DNA from: Verrucomicrobiales bacterium
Lineage (GTDB): Bacteria; Verrucomicrobiota; Verrucomicrobiia; Verrucomicrobiales; Verrucomicrobiaceae
Assembly: GCA_003453085.1 (NCBI GenBank)
Contig: DMMK01000091.1
Span: 1 to 6,278, forward strand
Direction: 5' to 3'
Length of the DNA: 6,278 bases
The position numbers were made by a program, and so were the translations under genes. The notes beneath the pieces were generated by a model that had not been told where the DNA came from, searched no databases, and worked only from the letters and a program-made list of their open reading frames with translations. This document shows positions 1 through 6,278 of the stretch, piece by piece; the first letter of the stretch is position 1, and the number at the start of each line of letters is the position of its first letter.

Positions 1-795
1 GATACGGTGAAAGCGCATGGTGCACAGATGCCCACCTGGGGCTTTGCCGCCTCTCCCGTGTTGGATGGCAACAATGTCCTTTTGCATGTGGGCGCTATGC
101 CAGATGGCAGCGTCCTCGCTTTGGATAAAAGCAGCGGCCAGGTTCTCTGGCGCGGTGGGGCAGACCCAGCGGGCTATTGCACGCCCGAGATCATCACCCA
201 TGCCGGGCAGCGACAGCTCATCGCTTGGGGGCCAGAGCACATCCAAAGCCTGAATCCCGAGACCGGAGCCACGCTTTGGACTTACCCGTATAAGATCACC
301 TATGGCGTCAGCATCGCCCAGCCGCTTTATCGGGATGGCATCCTGCTGGTATCCGGTTACTGGCATGGCACCAAAGCCCTGCGACTTGATGCCCAGCCCA
401 GCCTACTTTGGGAAAATGAAAAGGACATGTGCGGCTTGATGTCTGCGCCCTTGTACAAGGATGGCATCGTTTACTTGCTCGATAAAACCAAGGGCCTTCA
501 AGGCATCGAACTCACCACGGGGAAAATCCTCTGGAGCGATGCCAACACCCTCACCCCGAAAGACCGCAATCCTCAGATGAGCCTCGTCTGGTTGCGTGAA
601 AGTGAAGGGCTCGCCGCTCTCCTCAATGCCAGCGGCGAGCTCGTTTATCTCCGCTTGAAGGCCGAGGGCTTTGATGATCTGGCTCGTCACCAGATCATTG
701 GCAAGACCTGGGCTCACCCCGCCTTTGTGGGAAATCGCATCTATGCCCGTTCCGATACCGCCTTGGTCGCCTGGCGGCTGTGGCCAGACAAATGA
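1..795 (+). CDS. PQQ-like beta-propeller repeat protein (BamB-like fold), 3' part only
   Basis: The reading frame is open from the first base of the window to the TGA at 793-795, giving 264 residues, so the true start lies upstream. The GTG at position 7 should not be taken as the start. Seen in sequence: repeated PQQ-like blade signatures in which a hydrophobic strand leads to an acidic residue, a short turn with TG or SG, and then a Trp. Examples are VLALDKSSGQVLW near residues 39-50, IQSLNPETGATLW near 81-93 and LQGIELTTGKILW near 166-178. The C-terminal stretch TWAHPAFVGNRIYARSDT resembles the closing blade of this family. Proteins of this fold are usually 400-450 residues and periplasmic or secreted; in Verrucomicrobia and Planctomycetes they are numerous and mostly uncharacterised. 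No PQQ-enzyme active site can be judged from this fragment, so an enzymatic role should not be assumed. It converges on the oxidoreductase gene, with one base between the stop codons. Confidence 0.85.
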   Translation, partial: DTVKAHGAQMPTWGFAASPVLDGNNVLLHVGAMPDGSVLALDKSSGQVLWRGGADPAGYCTPEIITHAGQRQLIAWGPEHIQSLNPETGATLWTYPYKITYGVSIAQPLYRDGILLVSGYWHGTKALRLDAQPSLLWENEKDMCGLMSAPLYKDGIVYLLDKTKGLQGIELTTGKILWSDANTLTPKDRNPQMSLVWLRESEGLAALLNASGELVYLRLKAEGFDDLARHQIIGKTWAHPAFVGNRIYARSDTALVAWRLWPDK

Positions 796-796
796 C

Positions 797-1330
797 TCAG
801 AGATTTCTCAATTCGAGAATGCAATGCTTGTAACGTTGCGCCCAGGTTTGGATCTGCTCGTCCGTCAGTTGCCTAACTCCATGGATGACAAAGGGGTCTA
901 GAAACTCCATGCCGCATAGGCGTGCCGTTTGGTCAAAGGGTGCCAGCAGTTCCTTCATCGTGTAGCGGTTGTAGCCTTCACGGTGATACGCTTCCTCAGG
1001 CCCACCGGTGGTCAGGGCACTCATCACCTTTTTCCCGGCCAGCTTGGTGCCGCCTTCCCCGTAGGCAAAGCCATACTCCAGCACCACATCCTGCCATTCC
1101 TTGAGGATCGCAGGGGCGGAGTACCAGTAAAAAGGGTGTTGCCAGACGATGATGTCATGCTCCAGCAGCAGTTCCTGCTCGGTCTCAAAGTCAATGTGCA
1201 GGTTCGGATACTCCTCATAGAGATCGCGAAACGTCACGCCTTCCATCCCTTGCACCGCCGCCATCAACGCCACGTTCACACGTGAACGATGCAACGCCGG
1301 ATGGGCAAAAAGAATGAGGACACGGGCCAT
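797..1330 (-). CDS. NAD(P)H oxidoreductase, flavodoxin-2 fold, KefF/KefG-like
   Basis: The product is a 177-residue soluble flavoprotein, close to the 175-185 usual for KefF, KefG and MdaB-type quinone reductases. Seen in sequence: an N-terminal beta strand with VLILFAHP followed by a Ser/Asn-containing loop (the FMN phosphate-binding region); DLYEEYPNLHID near 36-47; the family signature QHPFYWYSAPAILKEW near 64-79 followed by FAYGEGG; and TTGGPEEAYHREGYNRY near 107-123, the second flavin and nicotinamide loop. Known for the family: two-electron reduction of quinones or electrophiles by NAD(P)H. In Enterobacteria KefF and KefG are cytosolic subunits that activate the glutathione-gated K+ efflux channels KefC and KefB. 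No Kef channel gene is visible here, so the channel role is unproven and general quinone reductase is equally possible. I chose the ATG at 1330; a TTG at 1339 would add only three residues, and neither has a clear Shine-Dalgarno sequence. The gene lies downstream of the transketolase terminator on the same strand, so it probably has its own promoter. Confidence 0.9.
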   Translation of the reverse strand: MARVLILFAHPALHRSRVNVALMAAVQGMEGVTFRDLYEEYPNLHIDFETEQELLLEHDIIVWQHPFYWYSAPAILKEWQDVVLEYGFAYGEGGTKLAGKKVMSALTTGGPEEAYHREGYNRYTMKELLAPFDQTARLCGMEFLDPFVIHGVRQLTDEQIQTWAQRYKHCILELRNL

Positions 1331-1363
1331 AAGATTCAATGCCAGATTTCTGGGCTAGAGCCA

Positions 1364-1391
1364 AGCGGAGAGAAGGGCTTTTCCTCTCGCT
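1364..1391. repeat. Imperfect inverted repeat upstream of the oxidoreductase gene
   Basis: The arm at 1364-1374 (AGCG, one bulged G, AGAGAA) can pair with 1381-1391 (TT, one bulged C, CTCT, CGCT) around a six-base loop. It sits between the transketolase terminator and the start of the oxidoreductase gene, in the presumed promoter or leader. It could be a leader hairpin or an imperfect operator, or chance. There is no T-run on either side, so I do not call it a terminator. Confidence 0.3.
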
Positions 1392-1409
1392 CGATGGAAA
1401 AATAGCCGC

Positions 1410-1439
1410 AAAAAAGGGAGGCTGTTGCCAGCCTCCCTT
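1410..1439 (-). terminator. Rho-independent terminator of the transketolase gene
   Basis: A perfect inverted repeat has arms AAGGGAGGCTG at 1414-1424 and CAGCCTCCCTT at 1429-1439, with a four-base loop TTGC. The 11-bp, GC-rich stem is followed on the minus strand by six T residues, seen as the A-run at 1410-1415 on the plus strand. It lies about 40 bases past the transketolase stop codon. On the plus strand no comparable T-run follows the stem, so it should act only on minus-strand transcription. It separates transketolase from the oxidoreductase gene beyond it. Confidence 0.9.
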
Positions 1440-1478
1440 CGGGATGTGATCTGTCAGGCGGTCTAGGCCGCGTCAGCT

Positions 1479-3455
1479 TCAGGCGAGGGCCTTGGCGACG
1501 GCGTCGGCGGTGATGCCAAGTTCCTTGAAGACGACGTTGCCGGGGGCGCTGATGCCGAAGCGGTCAATGCCGATGACTTGGCCCTGGGTGCCGACGTATT
1601 TCCACCAGAGACCGGTAACACCGGCTTCGATGGAGATGCGCTTGGTGCAGGCGGCTGGCAGCACGGACTCGCGATACTCGGCGTCCTGACGGTCGAAACG
1701 CTCAAAGCAAGGCAGGCTTACCACGCGGACGCCGGGCTTGCCCTTGGCTCCTTCGACGGCCCACTGGACTTCAGAACCAGTGGCGATGACGATGGCTTCC
1801 AGGGGGGCGGTTTCCTTCACGAGGACATAACCACCTTTGAGGGTGCCTTCGCGGCGGGTTGCGGCGCTGGCGCTGCCCTGGTGTGGCAGGTCCTGACGGC
1901 TGAGAGCCAGCAGGGTCGGGCCATCGGCGCGGCTAAAGGCAGCAGCAAAAGCGGCCGCAGCTTCTTCTGCGTCGCCTGGGCGGATGACGTCCAGATTCGG
2001 GATCACACGCAGACCACTGACGGTTTCCACCGGCTGGTGGGTCGGGCCGTCTTCACCCACGCCCACAGAATCATGAGTGAAGATGTAGGTGACAGGCAGC
2101 TTGGCCAGGGCAGCGAGGCGGATGCTCGGGCGGCAATAATCCGCGAACACCAGGAAGGTGGCGCAGCTACCCAGGAACAGGCCGTCATAGGCGATACCGT
2201 TGCAGATCGCGCCCATGGCGTGCTCACGGATGCCGAACCAGATGTTGCGACCGGTTGGGTTAGTGGCGCTGAAGTCACCTGCCCCTGTGAGGTAGTTTTT
2301 GGTGGAGCCGAAAAGGTCGGCGCTGCCGGTGATGAGGTGAGGCACCGCCTTGGCGATGTGGTTCAAGATCTCGCCACCGCTGTTGCGAGTGGCAGCCTTG
2401 CCTTCAGCCGGATACTCAGGGATGACCTTGAGGAGGTCTTCAGCCTTCAGGCTGCCATTGCGGGCGGCGTCCAGTTCAGCAGCCAGGCCAGGGTTGGCGG
2501 CGCTCCAGGCACTGAAGGTCTGGTTCCACTCCGCGTGGGCGGTGGCACGCTGGGCCTTGAGGTCGGCGAAATAGGCTTTCACCTCGTCGCTGACGTAGAA
2601 ATGAGTGCCTTCAGGGATGCCCAGGCCTTTTTTGGCGGCGTCCACAAACTTCGCACCGCCTTCGCCGTGGCCCTTGGCTGTGCCAGCGACTTCTGGGATG
2701 CCTTTGCCAATGATGGTCTTGGCGATGATGATCTTCGGCTTGCCGTTGTCGTTCTTCTTGGCGGTTTCGATGGCGTTCTTCACGGCTTCGAGATCGTGTC
2801 CGTCAATGGTCACTGCGTCCCAGCCGATGGCGGTGTAGAGAGCCTGGGTGTCTTCGCTCTGGGTCACTTTGGCCATGGCGTCGAGAGTGACGTCGTTGGA
2901 ATCAAAGATGACGATGAGGTTGTCCAGACCGTTGTGGGCGGCAAAGGCCACCGCTTCACGGGCCACACCTTCCTGGAGGCAGCCGTCACCTGCCAGGGCG
3001 ATGATGTGGTTATCAATGATCTTGTGCTCAGCGGTGTTGTATTTTGCTGCGGCCATCTTGCCGGAAAGGGCATAACCGGCGGCATTGCCGATGCCCTGGC
3101 CGAGAGGGCCTGTGGTGGACTCGACGCCAGGAGTTTCATGGAACTCAGGGTGACCAGGGGTTATGGAATGCAGAACGCGGAAGTTCGACACGTCCTCGAT
3201 AGATACCGCGTAGCCGCTGAGGTGCAGCCAGGAGTAGATGAACATGGAACCGTGACCTGCGGACAGGATGAAACGGTCGCGGTTCAGCCACTTCGGCTCC
3301 GCAGGATCGCACTGGAGGGTTTCACCGAAGAGGACGGCACCGATCTCAGCCGAGCCGAGGGGCAGGCCGAGGTGGCCGGAGGAGCACTTGTGCACGGCGT
3401 CCATGGCGAGACCACGGGCTTCGTTGGCGGCTTGAGCGAGGATGGCTTTGTTCAT
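1479..3455 (-). CDS. tkt: Transketolase
   Basis: The product is a complete 658-residue thiamine-diphosphate enzyme of the usual length (about 660). It moves two-carbon ketol units between sugar phosphates in the non-oxidative pentose phosphate pathway, in the cytosol. Seen in sequence, in order: substrate-binding His28 in [10 protein letters not shown], His68 in SAGHGSM and His102 in PGHPE; the pyrophosphate loop GPLGQG at 116-121; the ThDP/Mg2+ motif starting GDG at 157-159 and ending at Asn187; catalytic Glu411 in GIREHAMG; the pyrimidine-domain stretch [16 protein letters not shown] at 460-475; phosphate-binding Arg520 in LSRQ; and a C-terminal domain from about 540. These cover all three domains, and no key residue is missing. 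In the first motif, Leu29 stands where many transketolases have Pro (GHPG). The ATG at 3455 starts a normal N-terminus; no Shine-Dalgarno sequence precedes it, but promoter-like elements lie very close. From 1578 to the start codon the gene contains no TTA, CTA or TCA codon, a sign of strong codon bias and probably high expression. A strong terminator follows the gene. Confidence 0.98.
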   Translation of the reverse strand: MNKAILAQAANEARGLAMDAVHKCSSGHLGLPLGSAEIGAVLFGETLQCDPAEPKWLNRDRFILSAGHGSMFIYSWLHLSGYAVSIEDVSNFRVLHSITPGHPEFHETPGVESTTGPLGQGIGNAAGYALSGKMAAAKYNTAEHKIIDNHIIALAGDGCLQEGVAREAVAFAAHNGLDNLIVIFDSNDVTLDAMAKVTQSEDTQALYTAIGWDAVTIDGHDLEAVKNAIETAKKNDNGKPKIIIAKTIIGKGIPEVAGTAKGHGEGGAKFVDAAKKGLGIPEGTHFYVSDEVKAYFADLKAQRATAHAEWNQTFSAWSAANPGLAAELDAARNGSLKAEDLLKVIPEYPAEGKAATRNSGGEILNHIAKAVPHLITGSADLFGSTKNYLTGAGDFSATNPTGRNIWFGIREHAMGAICNGIAYDGLFLGSCATFLVFADYCRPSIRLAALAKLPVTYIFTHDSVGVGEDGPTHQPVETVSGLRVIPNLDVIRPGDAEEAAAAFAAAFSRADGPTLLALSRQDLPHQGSASAATRREGTLKGGYVLVKETAPLEAIVIATGSEVQWAVEGAKGKPGVRVVSLPCFERFDRQDAEYRESVLPAACTKRISIEAGVTGLWWKYVGTQGQVIGIDRFGISAPGNVVFKELGITADAVAKALA

Positions 3456-3461
3456 GAGAGG

Positions 3462-3493
3462 ATTATCAGGGAGTCTGGAGTCAAGTTTGTCAA
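3462..3493 (-). promoter_or_regulatory. Possible transketolase promoter, leaderless arrangement
   Basis: Reading the minus strand, TTGACA (plus-strand 3488-3493) matches the sigma-70 -35 consensus exactly. GATAAT (3462-3467) matches five of six bases of the -10 consensus. The spacer is 20 bases, longer than the preferred 17, which weakens the call. Only six bases lie between the -10 element and the ATG at 3455, so transcription would begin at or beside the start codon. This agrees with the absence of a Shine-Dalgarno sequence. Confidence 0.45.
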
Positions 3494-3498
3494 AGGAA

Positions 3499-3548
3499 GC
3501 GCAGGAGGCGGCCAGGCGCAGGAGGGCCGCTATTTACTGGCGCAGGGG
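3499..3548. repeat. Short direct repeats in the divergent intergenic region
   Basis: The ten-base word GCGCAGGAGG occurs at 3499-3508 and again at 3516-3525, 17 bases apart. A shortened version, GCGCAGGGG, occurs at 3540-3548. They lie between the divergent transketolase and cytochrome-type genes, beyond the putative -35 element. They might be binding sites for a regulator, or simple purine-rich repetition in a GC-rich stretch. Confidence 0.35.
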
Positions 3549-3571
3549 GCGGTTTCAAGAGGGAAAACCGC
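3549..3571. repeat. Inverted repeat upstream of the cytochrome-type gene
   Basis: GCGGTTT at 3549-3555 and AAACCGC at 3565-3571 form a perfect 7-bp inverted repeat with a nine-base spacer. It is in the upstream region of the (+) gene, about 85 bases before the preferred start at 3656. It may be an operator or a leader hairpin. There is no following T-run, so it is not a terminator. No clear promoter for the (+) gene could be picked out nearby. Confidence 0.35.
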
Positions 3572-3655
3572 GACGCCTCGTCAACAGCAGGGATGAAAAG
3601 TGAAATTGGGCCGCCGTTTTCCGATTCTGGAAAAAGGCAGCCAACAGTGCCACGT

Positions 3656-5545
3656 ATGCATCCTTACATGATCGAACGCAGCAGTTTTTGGGCAATTTGG
3701 ACAAGCAGCTTTCTCGCAGTCACCGCCACCGCGGATGAACCTGCTGTCATGTCCAGGCTGGAAAAGGACATTTTGCCCTTTTTGGAAAAAAACTGTCTAG
3801 AGTGCCACGATGCCGATGCTGCCAAGGCCGACATCAACCTGGATCCGCTGTGGGATGCCCAATCGGCCCGGCTAGATGTGCGCCTGTGGGACAAAATCGG
3901 CGATCAGGTGCGAACCCGGCAAATGCCCCCGCCAAAAGAAAAAATCCAGCCCACCGACGAGGAACGGCAGAAACTAGGCGATTGGATTCAGCAAGCGCAG
4001 CAAGTGGTGAAGGCGCAAACACCCACCGACCCCGGCTTCCACAAGGCCCGCCGCCTCACCCGCCGTGAATACAGCCTGACCCTGCGCGACCTCCTCTACG
4101 GTGCCAGCGACAAGCTGGGCGATGCCTTCCCTACGGATGGCGCTGGCGGCGAGGGCTTCGACAACAACGCCGATACTCTTTTCATCCCGCCGCTGCTCAT
4201 TGAGAAGTTCATCGGGGCCACGGATGCCGGACTGGCCGCCGCCTGGGGCAAATGGGAGATCAAAAAACAACTCATCACGCAGTGGCCCAGCGAGAGTAAA
4301 AAGCCCCAGCAGGCCGCCCAGGAAACGCTGCACACCTTCGCCCGCCGGGCCTACCGCCGTCCCGTCACCGAGGCCGATGTCTCGCCCCTGGTCGCCATTT
4401 TTGATCGTGGGCTGAAGGGTGGGCTGGACTATGAGACCTCCCTGAAGCGGGCTTTCAAAGCCGTCCTGCTTTCCCCCAAGTTCCTCATTCTCCAGGAGCA
4501 GGAGCGCCCCGGTGAAACCAAACCTTGGCAGGTCAATGGCCACGAAATGGCCCAGCGCCTCTCCTATTTCCTCTGGTCCACCATGCCGGATGCAGAACTC
4601 AGCCGCTTGGCGGATGAGGGCAAGCTCCAGGAAGCAGCCGCCATTGAAGCTCAGGTGAAGCGCATGCTGGCAGATTCCAAAGCGGAGGCCCTGACGAAAC
4701 ACTTCGCCGCCCAGTGGCTGGGCCTGGATGCGCTCTTTAACACCGTGGACCCTGATCGCGGCAAGTACAAGGAGTTCACCCAGAGCCTGCGCCAGGCCAT
4801 GTATGACGAAGGACTGTATTTCTCCTCCGCCATCCTCCGGGAAAACGGTCGCATGCTCGATTTCCTGGACAGCAAACACACCTTTGTGAATGAAGAACTG
4901 GCCCGCCTATATGAGATTCCCGATGTCAAAGGGCCTGAAATGCGCCGGGTCATGCTGAAGGATGAACGCCGTGGTGGTGTCCTAGGCATGGGAGGCATGC
5001 TGGCCGCCACAGCATATCCCCAGCGCACCAGCCCCGTACTGCGTGGGAAATGGGTGCTGGAGACCCTCATGGGCACCCCACCGCCACCACCGCCTGCGAA
5101 TGTCGGCTCCCTACCAGAGGATGATCGCAAGATTGAAAATCTGACCTTCCGTCAGCAACTGGAAAAACACCGCAGCAAAGCCCAGTGCATGGGCTGCCAC
5201 AATCGCCTCGACCCACCCGGTTTCGGGCTAGAAAACTTCGATCCTATCGGCAAATGGCGCGACAATGAAAATGGCAAAGCCCTGGATGTCTCCGCCAATT
5301 TTGTGGACGGACGTGCCTTCAAAGGCCCGGCTGAAATGCGCCGGATCCTCATGAGTGAGAAGCACAAATTTGTGCGCAATTTCTGCTCCCGCCTCCTGGG
5401 ATACGCTCTCGGTCGTGGCCTGGAGCCCCAGGATCAACCCACCCTTCTGCGGCTGGAGGAAACGCTTGTCAAAAACGACTATCACGCCCTGCCACTCATC
5501 ATCGCCGTAGCCCAGAGTTACCCTTTCACCCACCGGCGGCAATGA
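3656..5545 (+). CDS. Secreted two-haem-motif protein of the planctomycete PSCyt1/DUF1587/DUF1592 family
   Basis: From the ATG at 3656 the protein has 629 residues. Positions below are from that start; add 21 for the alternative ATG at 3593. Seen: a signal peptide with core SSFWAIWTSSFLAVTATA and likely cleavage after ATA (residue 26); a PSCyt1-like cytochrome domain with haem motif CLECH at 47-51 and RQMPPP at 88-93, whose Met may be the axial ligand; DUF1587 at about 130-195 (RRLTRREYSLTLRDLLYG); DUF1595 at about 225-280 (RRAYRRPVTEAD); DUF1592 at about 295-420 (RLSYFLWSTMPDAELSRLA); DUF1588 at about 435-535, with GTPPPPPPANVG and a second haem motif CMGCH at 511-515; and DUF1585 at about 545-625. 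The family is abundant in Planctomycetes and Verrucomicrobia and is thought to act in the periplasm; its reaction is not established. This copy is shorter than the usual 750-900 residues, with only about 30 residues between DUF1587 and DUF1595, where relatives often carry a carbohydrate-binding insert. I preferred 3656 because it puts the hydrophobic core near the N-terminus; 3668 is also possible. No start has a good Shine-Dalgarno sequence. Confidence 0.92.
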   Translation: MHPYMIERSSFWAIWTSSFLAVTATADEPAVMSRLEKDILPFLEKNCLECHDADAAKADINLDPLWDAQSARLDVRLWDKIGDQVRTRQMPPPKEKIQPTDEERQKLGDWIQQAQQVVKAQTPTDPGFHKARRLTRREYSLTLRDLLYGASDKLGDAFPTDGAGGEGFDNNADTLFIPPLLIEKFIGATDAGLAAAWGKWEIKKQLITQWPSESKKPQQAAQETLHTFARRAYRRPVTEADVSPLVAIFDRGLKGGLDYETSLKRAFKAVLLSPKFLILQEQERPGETKPWQVNGHEMAQRLSYFLWSTMPDAELSRLADEGKLQEAAAIEAQVKRMLADSKAEALTKHFAAQWLGLDALFNTVDPDRGKYKEFTQSLRQAMYDEGLYFSSAILRENGRMLDFLDSKHTFVNEELARLYEIPDVKGPEMRRVMLKDERRGGVLGMGGMLAATAYPQRTSPVLRGKWVLETLMGTPPPPPPANVGSLPEDDRKIENLTFRQQLEKHRSKAQCMGCHNRLDPPGFGLENFDPIGKWRDNENGKALDVSANFVDGRAFKGPAEMRRILMSEKHKFVRNFCSRLLGYALGRGLEPQDQPTLLRLEETLVKNDYHALPLIIAVAQSYPFTHRRQ

Positions 5546-5557
5546 CCGACCGCTTTA

Positions 5558-6250
5558 TCACGGGTTCAGTTTCGGGGCGGCATTCATTTGCTCTTCCGGA
5601 GCCCCACGCCTTTGAGCGATGAAGGCCTCTGGGGAGACTCGATTCAGCGGTGCATCCGCATAACCCTGTCCTGGATTGACATAGGATCCCTCGCGCACTT
5701 CAAAATGCAGATGCGCTAGATACTGTCCATCGGCCGTCCCCACCGTGCCGATTTTTTCGCCTCGTGACACGATCTGCCCTGGCACGATGAGGATCTTGTC
5801 CAAGTGCGCATACACCGTTTGATACACCCTCTCCTGGCTCGCATCCTCGAGATCCGGCACCCGGTGGGCCAGGATCACCATGTTTCCCCAGCCAGGGCCC
5901 GGCACTCCGGCATACACCACTTGCCCCACGCCCGCCGCATACACTGGATCTCCCAAGTCCGAATTTCCTCCGCCAATGCCGTTCAGGTCATCGCCAAGAT
6001 GACGAGAAATCCGGAAAGGCTGGGCATTGTAAGTGAAAGCGGCGTGTGCCGTGCCCATGGGGTGGTCAAACCGCATGGCGAGGGGTAATCGCACAATTTC
6101 AGCCACGCTCAGCCGTAAAAAAGCGGGGTCCAAAGGCCTTGTTGCGCCGTTTTTCCGTCGTGCGGTCCATTCCTTCAGGCCCACGGGTTCCCAAATCAGC
6201 CATGCCAGCATCCCCAGGAGGCTGAGAGTTGTGATAAAGGGCAGGCGCAT
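5558..6250 (-). CDS. M23 family (LytM-type) metallopeptidase, membrane-anchored
   Basis: The product is a 230-residue zinc endopeptidase expected to cut peptide bridges in peptidoglycan outside the cytoplasmic membrane. Positions are from the ATG at 6250. Seen: a hydrophobic segment at about 4-20 (FITTLSLLGMLAWLIW) without a clear AxA site, suggesting an uncleaved anchor; a linker to about 75; then the catalytic domain. His84 and Asp88 in HLGDD form the HxxxD zinc motif, His149 lies in YAHLD, and His180 and His182 lie in AHLHFEV, so the zinc-ligand and catalytic set is complete and the enzyme should be active. The core beta-sheet is recognisable in DPVYAAGVGQVVYAG and GEKIGTVG. The C-terminal 20 residues are Pro/Ala-rich. 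There is no coiled coil, SH3 or LysM domain in the protein. An in-frame TTG at 6271 would add seven residues, and the frame stays open to the window edge, so an upstream start outside the window cannot be excluded. The gene converges on the cytochrome-type gene with 12 bases between stop codons. Confidence 0.92.
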   Translation of the reverse strand: MRLPFITTLSLLGMLAWLIWEPVGLKEWTARRKNGATRPLDPAFLRLSVAEIVRLPLAMRFDHPMGTAHAAFTYNAQPFRISRHLGDDLNGIGGGNSDLGDPVYAAGVGQVVYAGVPGPGWGNMVILAHRVPDLEDASQERVYQTVYAHLDKILIVPGQIVSRGEKIGTVGTADGQYLAHLHFEVREGSYVNPGQGYADAPLNRVSPEAFIAQRRGAPEEQMNAAPKLNP

Positions 6251-6278
6251 GGGGTGTCTGGGAGCCTTCAATAAACAT

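Noticed and set aside
1331..1410. Sigma-70 promoter for the oxidoreductase gene
   Set aside because: Candidates such as TTGGCT with TTGAAT have poor matches and poor spacing, and the -10 would lie only three bases from the ATG. No credible call can be made.
1414..1439. Bidirectional terminator also serving plus-strand transcription
   Set aside because: The bases after the stem on the plus strand (TTCGGGATG) lack a T-run, and no plus-strand gene ends just before it.
1578..3596. Plus-strand 672-codon reading frame as a protein-coding gene
   Set aside because: It is the exact-register antisense of transketolase, whose motifs are complete. Its composition (rich in Gly, Val, Asp and Ala) is what reverse-complemented codons of a biased gene produce, and it has no recognisable domain.
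3593..3655. ATG at 3593 as the start of the cytochrome-type gene
   Set aside because: It would put about 30 mostly polar residues before the hydrophobic signal core. The nearby AGGG directly abuts the ATG, too close for a working ribosome site. It remains possible but less likely than 3656 or 3668.
3974..4879. Minus-strand 301-codon reading frame inside the cytochrome-type gene
   Set aside because: It is also in exact antisense register with a well-supported gene, and it has no recognisable domain.
1..6278. CRISPR array, tRNA, rRNA, insertion sequence or integrase
   Set aside because: No regularly spaced repeats, cloverleaf-like segments, conserved rRNA stretches, terminal inverted repeats or transposase motifs were found; nearly all the sequence is taken up by five ordinary genes.

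Overview
The window looks like chromosomal DNA from a moderately GC-rich member of the Planctomycetes-Verrucomicrobia group, most likely a Verrucomicrobiaceae relative such as Prosthecobacter. This rests on two gene families typical of that group: a PSCyt1/DUF1587/DUF1595/DUF1592/DUF1588/DUF1585 cytochrome-type protein and a PQQ-like beta-propeller protein. The assignment is inferred from gene content; no rRNA or other phylogenetic marker is present.

Layout. Positions 1-795 (+) hold the 3' part of a PQQ-like beta-propeller gene cut by the left edge. It ends one base from the stop codon of a convergent gene at 797-1330 (-), which encodes a KefF/KefG-like flavodoxin-fold NAD(P)H oxidoreductase. 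Next comes a full-length transketolase gene at 1479-3455 (-), followed by a strong Rho-independent terminator at 1410-1439. A divergent intergenic region of 137-200 bp, depending on the start chosen, separates transketolase from a (+) gene for a secreted, probably two-haem protein with planctomycete-type domains, ending at 5545. Twelve bases later it meets a convergent (-) gene at 5558-6250 for a membrane-anchored M23 (LytM-type) metallopeptidase with all its catalytic residues.

How the genes relate. The five genes do not form an obvious operon or pathway. The terminator separates transketolase from the oxidoreductase gene, and the other junctions are convergent or divergent, so each gene appears to be its own transcription unit. 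Transketolase is central carbon housekeeping, the M23 protein acts on cell-wall peptidoglycan, the oxidoreductase is a cytosolic flavoprotein, and the propeller and cytochrome-type proteins are envelope proteins of the kind that is abundant in this phylum.

I see no mobile element, CRISPR array, tRNA, rRNA or phage gene, and no convincing new multi-gene system. The points most worth a second look are a compact DUF1592-family gene without the usual DUF1552 partner, a possible leaderless promoter for transketolase, and a 2-kb antisense reading frame that is best explained by codon bias.
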